Source: Galdieria partita (taxonomy: Eukaryota; Rhodophyta; Bangiophyceae; Galdieriales; Galdieriaceae). Taken from it: a stretch of 64,000 bases of DNA. Location: NCBI GenBank assembly GCA_025991245.1, contig BQMJ01000080.1:1-64000 (forward strand), read 5' to 3'. Below are positions 56,910-64,000 of this stretch, piece by piece. A program made the position numbers and the translations under genes. Below the pieces are notes generated by a model that made no database searches, was not told where the DNA came from, and saw only the letters and a program-made list of their open reading frames with translations. Position 1 is the stretch's first letter. Each line of letters opens with the position of its first letter.

Positions 56910-57877
56910 TTAAAGTTTATAAGGAGCGTTTGCGATGGCCAACAATTTTTGTGAATGCGATTCCTCAATCCACATGTTCAATAGATGAGCACAATTCCTT
57001 TTTCGATAGGAATGATCGACAGCCTAGTTTGAACAAAGAATACTTACCAAAATACTTGTACAAGTTGTTTCTTTTCAACAGGAGAAAAAGGACTCAACAC
57101 GTATACTTGTGCTGAAAGACTTTTTTCCTTTGGGGCGTCAATACCCACTCTTAGACGAACATACTGTTGAGAACCCAACACTTTCTCCACACTTTTCAAG
57201 CCGTTATGGCCACCTTTTATTATCCCTTTTTTGTCAGACTATGATTATGGCAAAGAGATACTTACCGTGACTTCCTTTCAGTCTCAACCTCGTTTGACCA
57301 AAAGGTAAACTCATATCGTCCACTATCACCAAAATATTTTCCAATGAAAAGGCTACTCGACGCATCATAGCTGCCACGGATTGTCCACTATTATTCATAA
57401 AAGTCATAGGTTTTAAAAAGTGTACTTTCTAAGGTAGCAAAATATAGGACAGCCCAACGAAGATATCAACCGACCTACCGCATTAGGATACTGACGACAA
57501 GCATATTCAGCATTTAAATATTTATCTTTTGTAAACGTCAAAGAATATTGGCTTGCATAGAAATCCAATATTTCGAAACCCAAGTTATGGCGAGTGTTTT
57601 TCAAGTGACTTGCTGGGTTTCCTAATCCCACTATAAGACATTCTCTACACTTTTGAGATGACACGGCAGAGTTGTTCGAACCCCCATTATGACTGCAACA
57701 GTAAAAGTACTTTTGAACGCACTTTGTTTTGGTTGTTCTCACAAGAGTTGAACTCACAAACAATGCATCCCTTGCGATCATCAATCTCTTTAGAGGAATT
57801 GTGTTTCCTATTATCACTTGAGAAACTATCATAAGGTTGAGATAGGTTTGAAACGATGCCTGAACACTCTCCTTCAT
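56910..57877 (-). CDS. Peptidyl-tRNA hydrolase (bacterial type), organellar
   Basis: This enzyme frees tRNA from stalled peptidyl-tRNA. Motifs: CLIVGLGNPASHLKNTRHNL with the catalytic His in RHNLG, KPMTFMNNSGQSV, VIVDDMSLPFG and GSHGGHNGLKSV. It is split by introns, including one between AVG and KVHFLKP, one within GSHG-GHNG, and one near the end before NCAHLLNMWIEE. About 70 residues precede the catalytic domain and could be a transit peptide. The first ATG (57877) lies inside the divergent UBE2W gene, which starts at 57856. A second ATG at 57832 would avoid the overlap. Confidence 0.9.
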
Positions 57878-58556
57878 GGACGGATATGGATACTCTTCCT
57901 ACGGGTTCTCTATCAGCAGTAGCAAGGAAGAGACTCCTAAAGGAGCTACGAGAGTGGTTACTAGGTGACCCTGTTCCTGGAATGTCCGTTCAACAACCAG
58001 AAAGATTGGACTTGTATGTCTTTTATCTTATTTTGAGAATATGGAGTATATGAACTTTTCCTTTTGAGGTGGTATGTAAAGGTGGTTGGTGCAGAGGATA
58101 CTATTTTTGTCGGAGAAGAGTATACTTTACGCTTTAGTTTTCCTCGTGATGTGAGTTGTGTCCATTGGGTTATCCAACTTATTCATTGTGCATAGTATCC
58201 TATTGAAGCACCTGAAGTTATCTTTCTTCAACCTACTCCTGTACATCAACATGTTTATACCAATGGCCATAGTAAGTATGAATAGGGTTATGATTGTCAG
58301 AGTGACACAAGTATATAGTTTGTTTGAATGTTTTGTATGATGGTTGGAGTCCAGCGCTGACGGTTACATCGGTTTGTTTGAGTATTCTGAGTATGTTGAG
58401 TAGTGCGACTGAAAAGGTAATTGGACAGTCATCCATCAGGTTTCTTAATCTTTATGTTATTAGCGCATTCCCAAAGATAACGATGCTTATATAAGAAATA
58501 GTCGAGGTCGTTCACCCAAACTGACTCGTTGGCTATTTCATGATGATAGTGTTTGA
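57856..58556 (+). CDS. UBE2W: Ubiquitin-conjugating enzyme E2 W
   Basis: UBE2W attaches ubiquitin to protein N-termini. Five exons join at introns 58014-58068, 58151-58195, about 58271-58317 and one after EKR. Motifs: ARKRLLKELREWL and PVPGMSVQ at the N-terminus, GEEYTLRFSFPRDYPIEAPE, then HPV-like TPVHQHVYTNGHICL with the catalytic Cys in HICL, and DGWSPALTVTSVCLSILSML. The C-terminus LTRWLFHDDSV matches the special W-type tail. Substrate choice cannot be read from the sequence. It may accept ubiquitin from the UBA1 in this window. Confidence 0.92.
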
Positions 58557-58581
58557 AGAGGTTAAGATTGGGTGAAATATT

Positions 58582-59387
58582 CTATTTTCGTTGAAATACA
58601 TTCCAATATTGAGTTTCTTGTCCTCGACGTTTCATTCTTTGAGCTTCATCCGTATGATTCAATAGATATGGAAGAAGAACATCTTGTTGCTAAGAATGAA
58701 TAAGAAGCAATGAATGCATCATCCTATATACCCATTTCTACCTTTTGGCACTTACCATAACAACATGTTGTTCCTTTTTCAAGAACAATGGATGTTGTGC
58801 AAATTGGTGATTCTATGGACAATTCAACTACAAAAACTCGTATTCCTACCACTTACCATCCAATGAAACAATTCCTCCACATCAGTCACAATATAAATCA
58901 TACCCCCGGGTTGTAAACAATAGGCTGCTTCTGACAGAAACCTCAAACTCACCAACCGTTGCCGATGTTTCTTCTTCTTAAAATGAGGATCAGGAAAACA
59001 AATGAAAAACTTTTCTACACTCGAACGAGGAAAATAAAATGGTAAGAATTTCATACAATTGGTGCGAATAAAGCCTATATTTCGATATTTTCCGTTGTTC
59101 AAGCGACGCAACTCTTCCAACTTGGTCACACAATAGGAAGCCACTCTATCCCGAATTTCCATACCCAACATATACTTTTCAGGAAAAGCAGTGGATAACT
59201 CACATAATAAGCCACCATAACCACAACCTAAATCTACAAAATCAATGGAACGAGTTCCTATATCAGGAATAAAAGGTGACCAATCAACACTACAAGGATC
59301 CTCAGGCACTAAAAACTCTGCATCATTGAGAGGATTACTATGCGCTCGAGCTCGAAAATCTCTTTTACTAGTAACAAAATGACCCAT
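58582..59387 (-). CDS. TRM8: tRNA (guanine-N7) methyltransferase
   Basis: Catalytic subunit (TRM8/METTL1, TrmB family) that makes m7G46 in tRNA. Motifs: RAHSNPLND near the N-terminus, the SAM-binding DLGCGYGGLLCEL, the family signature EKFFICFPDPHFKKKKHRQR, and LQPGGMIYIVTDVEE. Two introns follow the WM codons near 58.85 kb and the VVM codons near 58.76 kb, giving the C-terminal DEAQRMKRRGQETQYWNVF. I start at the ATG at 59387. The frame continues upstream without an ATG, so a short 5' exon cannot be excluded. Its stop is 25 bp from UBE2W's. Confidence 0.93.
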
Positions 59388-59456
59388 GTGCAACAACAGT
59401 CTCAAATACTAACCAAATAGGTGAAAACGCCCAACATCCAAAAGGATGGAAGAAGA

Positions 59457-59795
59457 ATGTGGTGGTGTGGAAGAAGGACGGAAAGAGCATCGTTGATCAT
59501 CCAACGAATAAAGGATATAAAGAATGTTTTTGTGCGTACAACACTGGTAACTAGGAAAATGGAAAGATTGAGGCTATTATCGACAAGTTCCAACAAAAAG
59601 GAAAGAGAAACTGACGATACAGAGGAAGAGGACATACTCGGTTTAAAGGAGGGATGGAAGCCTAGAGTTACTAGACCAGAACCTCCTCCACCTGAGACTT
59701 GTTGTGGTAATGGTTGTCCTGACTGTGTATGGACTGTTTATTTGCAACAACTGGAGGAATTTGAAGAAGAAATGAAACGAAAGAAGAAAACTTGA
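59457..59795 (+). CDS. Oxidoreductase-like (OXLD1-type) domain protein
   Basis: From the ATG at 59457 (MWWCGRRTERASL) the product is 112 residues. Near the C-terminus PPPPETCCGNGCPDCVWTVY matches the cysteine-rich core of the oxidoreductase-like domain (OXLD1/PF09791), usually found in small mitochondrial proteins. The basic N-terminal region suits mitochondrial targeting. The tail is a charged helix ending KRKKKT. No catalytic activity has been firmly shown for this family. It starts close to the divergent TRM8 gene. Confidence 0.8.
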   Translation: MWWCGRRTERASLIIQRIKDIKNVFVRTTLVTRKMERLRLLSTSSNKKERETDDTEEEDILGLKEGWKPRVTRPEPPPPETCCGNGCPDCVWTVYLQQLEEFEEEMKRKKKT

Positions 59796-60012
59796 GTGCT
59801 TTCGAAACTAGGACAAGTACTTGATAGCCTGGAGAAGCGATGAATGGAAAGCAGAACAAGTCAAGAGAGAGAGAGAGTATTCTCATTTCTATTGAGATAT
59901 ATATATGTACTTTTATTTCACTCTGCAATGTGGAATCTCTTTGGATAGACCGTTTCAAGTGAATATATATACATTTCATGACTTGTATGATATACATACT
60001 ACAAAAATAGAG

Positions 60013-61050
60013 TCAATTATTATTCAAACTAGAAAGAATTGTTTCCCAGTATTCTATAGTTGAATTGTGTACAACATGCTTCCATTTCCAATCATAGTCT
60101 TTGATCATCTGCTTTCTTATCTTACACAATCTTTTCCAGTAACCTTGTTGAATTGGAGTGGTATGATGTTGCCGAATGATATTGGAAATGGCTTTACGTA
60201 ACAACAGATCAAATTGATGCTTTTCACTTGTACAACTCAGATTGGGTTCCTTGGTTTCATGGCCGAGAGAAAGAGGAGAAGATAAAAAATAATCAGATAG
60301 AATGAAATGAAATAGATCATACCAAGATAGAGCACCATCCTCTAACTCATATGCGCTGTTCAGGGTCAAAATATGCTTTCCAATGGCTCCAACTTTCTTG
60401 GGACTTTCAAAACGTTCTAATGTACTCTTCACTACTTGCAGTGGAGGTGAATCATCTCGAAGTGAAAGTCGCTCTAGACAAAATGCATCATATGACATCA
60501 AATGAAAAAGTAGAAAATGCACACCAAAGGAACGACAAAGATTGAAAACTTTGCGACGCATACTATCATACATAAAGTTATCATCAAGAAGAATAAACCA
60601 GTGTACACGTTCTGAAATAATATCCGTATATTCTGAACAATTCGAATACAAAGGTATCGTAAGAGTACCTACTAAATCAGTAAGGCTATATTCGAGCATC
60701 CAACCAGTCCTTTTTTTCAAGCAACAAAACCAAGAAACTTTAGGTTCAGCAGAAATAAGAAGTTTCAACACTCCCTCAACAACTTGATAGGTTTTCTTCC
60801 ACAGACCAGAGTTAAATCCTTGTGTACAGGTGCAATCAGCCAGCTGGCGGTAAACAACATCATACTCAATATGCAAGATGCCAAAGGATACGCCAACAAC
60901 TGAGTCCGAGAGTCTGTAAAATTCTCTAGCCGATTCGCAAAATATCTCAGGTACCAGACGTCGACAAAAAGTCTTGCAAAAAGTAGTTTTGCCCGCACCT
61001 GGGGCTCCACAAAGTTGGATCACCGTGCTTTTCCGACAATTGTAAAGCAT
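60013..61050 (-). CDS. PSTK: Phosphoseryl-tRNA(Sec) kinase
   Basis: PSTK phosphorylates Ser-tRNA(Sec), the step before selenocysteine formation in eukaryotes. Single exon, 345 residues. Walker A is LCGAPGAGKTTFCKTF at the N-terminus. The lid-region motif FILLDDNFMYDSMRRKVF is the PSTK/KTI12 hallmark and is closest to PSTK (DDNFYY.SMR). LERFESPKKVG resembles the substrate-binding segment near the C-terminal part of the kinase. The closely related KTI12 is less likely because the DDN-SMR form is PSTK-like. A C-terminal extension of about 80 residues is unusual. Presence implies a selenoprotein system. Confidence 0.82.
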   Translation of the reverse strand: MLYNCRKSTVIQLCGAPGAGKTTFCKTFCRRLVPEIFCESAREFYRLSDSVVGVSFGILHIEYDVVYRQLADCTCTQGFNSGLWKKTYQVVEGVLKLLISAEPKVSWFCCLKKRTGWMLEYSLTDLVGTLTIPLYSNCSEYTDIISERVHWFILLDDNFMYDSMRRKVFNLCRSFGVHFLLFHLMSYDAFCLERLSLRDDSPPLQVVKSTLERFESPKKVGAIGKHILTLNSAYELEDGALSWYDLFHFILSDYFLSSPLSLGHETKEPNLSCTSEKHQFDLLLRKAISNIIRQHHTTPIQQGYWKRLCKIRKQMIKDYDWKWKHVVHNSTIEYWETILSSLNNN

Positions 61051-61433
61051 TCAAAACTTCTCAATTATATCGTTCCAATTGGATTTCTATGAAAAATGGA
61101 AAAAAAAATAAATTTGTGCAAGCAGTAACATAAAGTTTAACTTCATATTAAATAAAAACGAATTTGAATCAAAAGAAAACCGCATACAATGTTTAAGGAT
61201 TGGCATTTTTTAAAATAATTGATGAAAAAATTATTTTTTTACTATCCGGTCTTAGCTATTGACTATTTTATTTTTAAGGCTGAATTCAATTATTCAAAAT
61301 TAATAATTTCGATTTTCCAACAATTAACAGCAATATTTTCGAGAACTGTTTTTTATTTGAACAAAACGAAACAATGTCACCCGAGACGAAAAAGTCGTAC
61401 CACTGAGAAGCAGTTGACTATTTAACAATGAAA
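61051..61433. other. AT-rich intergenic region
   Basis: Unusually A/T-rich even for this region, with runs such as AAAAAAAATAAATTTG near 61100. It carries the PSTK promoter and the 3' flank of the PsbQ-type gene. No feature is recognised. Confidence 0.4.
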
Positions 61434-62176
61434 TTAAATAGCAACGCCTGCAGTCGAAGCCCACTCTTGCAATAATTTCATTGCTTGCTGTTGCGCTTGA
61501 CGGACTTTATCTCCATTTTTCTGTCTTGCTGCCAAGTCTATATCTTCAATAGATCTTATGAAGCTATCATAAAGTTTCTCAGCTTTCTTTCGTATCCTCT
61601 GTTCTGAAATTGACGCCATCAATTTTTTTTGAGCTGCTCTCAAATCGGCAACTCGTTGACGCACCAAGCTCTTGACGTCTTCCCAACTTTTTTCAGTTAT
61701 ATATCCAGGTATTTTAGACAGGGAATCTTTTCCGTCAGTTATTGCTTTTGTATATCTTGAAATTTCTTCTTCATTTAGATTTTTATACAATGGCTGGCCT
61801 TCCTGCTTCAGATCTGCAGTGAAAGGTGAACTCAAACCTTCAACTCCAAAGATGGAAAGCTTTGCTGATTCTCCCGATTTCGCAGAAACGTTTTTAGGTA
61901 GCAAGAAGAACACTGACGCAGCCAAGGCAGTTTCTAAGAGATTCCTTCGATGAGGATCGGCGCAATCCATTTGCATTTGGAGTGTGCTTGCAGGTAGCTT
62001 CTTTGCTGACAGAACTTGAAAAGTTAACGATGAACCTAACAACACTGGTGTCCCAAGTTTTCAAAAAGTAACTACATCAACTTACGATAGAGTCCGTGTT
62101 GAAATTTTTTAGCCCAAGTGTTTTTAGAATAGTGGTAAGAGGTGTAAAGAACGAGGTTGACGAAGCCACAATGCAT
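61434..62176 (-). CDS. psbQ: PsbQ'-type photosystem II lumenal protein precursor
   Basis: PsbQ' is the red-algal extrinsic PSII subunit that stabilises the oxygen-evolving complex. A first exon from the ATG at 62176 (MHCGFVNLVLYTSYHYSKN) joins across a 41-nt intron (62045-62085) to the long exon. The plastid transit region is followed by a twin-Arg-containing thylakoid signal (DPHRRNLLETALAASVFF) and the cut site region KNVSAKSG. The mature part forms the expected four-helix bundle, with VRQRVADLRAAQKKLM, RIRKKAEKLYDSFIRSIEDID and a C-terminal AMKLLQEW. The RR before a hydrophobic stretch suggests Tat-type export to the lumen. Confidence 0.85.
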
Positions 62177-62184
62177 TGTGAAAG

Positions 62185-63279
62185 ATGATGTGGAGATTCC
62201 CCAACTACTTAATCCCACCCCATGCAGATGGTTTTCTCACCTCAAAAAAGGTGAGCCGTTGAACAAAAGAAAGCAGCACATCATACAGTCCCAATAATAT
62301 CCCATTTAGACAGTGTATGATAGCTATTTTGAAATGTAAAGAAATTTGACAAGAAACTGGAATGTTGGTTATACGGAAATAGCCAATGGTTGAAAGGTTA
62401 TGATGAAACAAGTTCAAAAGGAGCAACTCAGATGATCCATGCAATTGGGGCTTCGGCCTTGTGGTAGTTTGACAAACTGGGCAACTCAAGTTCTTCAGAT
62501 AGTGCAAACCGTTCACACCGTGAAGAAGCAGATATCGGTGTGAGCGGTTCTCAAAGCAATGCTGCAGTGACTACACAGCGAACAGACACAGCATCGCATA
62601 TTTCTGTAGTGGGTTCACCACCGCAAAGAGTTTTCTCAGAGGACACCCATTCTCTGGAACGTCAGGTTGCTGAACACCGACGTACGAGGGAAACAACAAG
62701 TGGAGGTTTGTCTCTCTGTGCTTTTGATTTTACTTTTCATAATTTTATTTAGATACTTTTGGTACACCACAAAATTCGCGGCGGGGTTTTGCAGAGGTGT
62801 TTAGAAGATTGAAGCCAAAATCAGAAGAGAAACCAAGGACACCTCGATCCAGTCCAAGAACCAACAATGTATTATTTGTACCCTGCTTTTATATCAAGTT
62901 TGCTTACTCCTCTTAGGACGTGACTGGCTCGAGACGCCGTCACCACACAAACCGTAGTAACCAAGATTCGGACGTTTCAGGAGAAACTACACCAGTCATG
63001 GTTTCTGGCACGGACTGTAGATACAAGACAGAGGGACCAAAACCACCTCCTCCACCTCCTTTGATACCAGAATCAACTGCTGTATATGAGTTGGTTTCAG
63101 AAGATGAGAAGGAGGATATTTGTCCAACGTGTTTGGAGCCGTATACAGAAGAAAATCCCAGAATAACAGCAAAGTGTGGGCATACTTTTCATCTTTCTTG
63201 TATTTATGAGTGGCTTGAAAGAAGCCGGTATTGTCCAGTCTGTGCCAATATCATGGAATTTGAAGAAAACAACAGTTAG
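62185..63279 (+). CDS. RING-H2 finger protein, probable E3 ubiquitin ligase
   Basis: The C-terminal RING-H2 reads CPTC(x14)CGHTFHLSCIYEWLERSRYCPVC, with the preceding AVYELVSEDEKEDICPTC closely matching a plant family of small RING proteins. Upstream exons encode a polar serine-rich region, joined across introns beginning GTTTGTC near 62703 and GTATTATT near 62871. The 5' end is uncertain. The exon starting near 62468 lacks an ATG, and a plausible first exon is 62185-62250 (MMWRFPNYLIPPHADGF) ending in a GTGAGC donor, in the right phase. That would leave a 217-nt intron and put the start 8 bp from the divergent psbQ start. Confidence 0.78.
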
Positions 63280-63743
63280 CTGTGCATCTATACATACATA
63301 TATGTATGTATATATGAAGTTTAGAAACGGAATGGAATATTGTACATTTTTGACAAATAGAAAGTACACAAATTCGCATATGTAATATAATACAAGTCAC
63401 GGACAGTCTTATTGTTACGGTGAAAGTAAATGAGATATGCCCTGGGTCGTGACTGTGTGTTAGAAACAAGTTGATTTGTTTTGTCATAGTTCAGAAACGG
63501 TCGGTCTTCACAAGGTCTAGTAAAACAAGTAGCTATCTTCAAGAGTATTACGAAATGATACAGAACCATCTGGAAGAAGGGGTCTGATGGCGTCTGTGGA
63601 AACTCCCTGGGACATTCTCGTCGAATATCATAATGGTCCTGTGGACTCAGTACATAAATGACCAAGTGATGACGCTGGAGAGAATGTTCCTGCTTTGTTT
63701 TTGTTTTGTTTTGCTTGGCTGCTAAACCTTCACCTGGCTTATC
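63280..63743. other. Intergenic region with a possible minus-strand gene end
   Basis: Contains an ATACATATATGTATGTATA dyad near 63295. On the minus strand, HHLVIYVLSPQDHYDIRREC and, in another frame, DAIRPLLPDGSVSFRNTLED look protein-like, suggesting the last exons of an intron-containing gene at about 63510-63812. I could not find splice sites that join them, nor name a family. Such a gene would overlap the start of the next plus-strand gene. Confidence 0.3.
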
Positions 63744-64000
63744 ATGAGAAGCACTCAATTGTTGAGGTATATACTCTTCGTAGTGCTTGTCGTGTTGGTC
63801 TTGGGTAGTCATACGGAAGCACTAACTAGTACAGAAATGGGTAACAATGAGAATATTCCTGTTTTGATACAACTGGAACAAAGGAATATTGACGAATTGG
63901 AGAGAATCCTGGTGAGTATCTCTCATCCAGTAAGTCCACTTTATGGAAAACACTTGAAAGCAGAAGATATAGCAGAGATTATTGCTCCCTCCGAAACAGA
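63744..64000 (+). CDS. Sedolisin (tripeptidyl-peptidase I-like) precursor, 5' part
   Basis: Runs off the window. The ATG at 63744 starts a signal peptide (LRYILFVVLVVLVLGSHTEA). A pro-domain follows with the Pro-kumamolisin pattern IPVLIQLEQRNIDELERIL, then SHPVSPLYGKHLKAEDIAEI. This is the activation domain of sedolisins, acid serine-carboxyl peptidases suited to an acidophile's secreted or vacuolar proteolysis. The catalytic Glu/Asp/Ser residues lie beyond the end of the window, so activity cannot be judged. Confidence 0.82.
   Translation, partial: MRSTQLLRYILFVVLVVLVLGSHTEALTSTEMGNNENIPVLIQLEQRNIDELERILVSISHPVSPLYGKHLKAEDIAEIIAPSET

Noticed and set aside
1-64000. tRNA and rRNA genes
   Set aside because: I looked for the conserved T-loop GGTTCRANYCC pattern and rRNA cores on both strands by eye and found none. 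A covariance search would be needed to be certain.

Overview
This is one end of a nuclear chromosome from a compact-genome photosynthetic eukaryote, most likely a cyanidiophyte red alga of the genus Galdieria. The grounds are: telomeric repeats at base 1; nuclear genes for plastid proteins (PSI subunit PsaO, a lumenal PsbQ-type protein, a plastid-type ribosomal protein S1, a DnaJ-zinc-finger protein); genes split by many introns of about 45-60 nt; spacing of only a few bases between neighbouring genes; and a sedolisin-type acid protease. The genus call rests on my knowledge of such genomes, not on a database search.

Layout. Bases 1-540 are a telomere of mixed 10- and 11-bp units. Bases 541 to about 18.7 kb are a gene-poor subtelomere made of diverged tandem and dispersed repeats. 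They include a 2.5-kb tandem duplication that carries worn telomeric motifs inside it, and a second repeat family whose copies also supply the upstream region of a gene at 26 kb. From 18.8 to 28.3 kb lie three large genes for P-loop NTPase proteins. Two are clear paralogues with a shared intron position, and the third is a more distant intronless ATPase. Their C-terminal halves resemble the nuclease-like domains of NTPase-nuclease proteins such as trypanosome RHS and Crinkler-type proteins. A 5' stub of one of them lies at 17.7 kb, and decayed coding sequence lies at 28.6-29.2 kb. This repeat-driven, subtelomeric P-loop family is the best candidate here for an under-described system. An expanded archaeal-type ATPase family has, as I recall, been reported from Galdieria, so it may be only partly new.

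From 29.2 kb to the end the chromosome is packed with conserved housekeeping genes: UBA1, a WBP11-like gene, CTNNBL1, COQ7, SURF1, a FabZ-like hotdog protein, ALYREF, PsaO, a DEP-DUF547 protein, ribosomal protein eL14, a four-KH RNA-binding protein, an SAP30BP/HCNGP protein, a coiled-coil membrane protein, a possible TRAPP-related protein, RAD50, a hidden 77-residue gene, a DnaJ-zinc-finger protein, ribosomal S1, peptidyl-tRNA hydrolase, UBE2W, TRM8/METTL1, an OXLD1-like protein, PSTK, PsbQ', a RING-H2 protein and the start of a sedolisin. Many neighbours are 6-30 bp apart, some starts overlap, and COQ7 and CTNNBL1 lie in one frame separated by a stop codon and two codons.

Functionally the core region covers ubiquitin transfer (E1, an N-terminal E2, a RING protein), mRNA splicing and export, mitochondrial respiration (ubiquinone synthesis, cytochrome oxidase assembly), photosystem subunits, translation and tRNA handling, selenocysteine synthesis and DNA double-strand-break repair. 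I saw no tRNA, rRNA, CRISPR array or recognisable retroelement.
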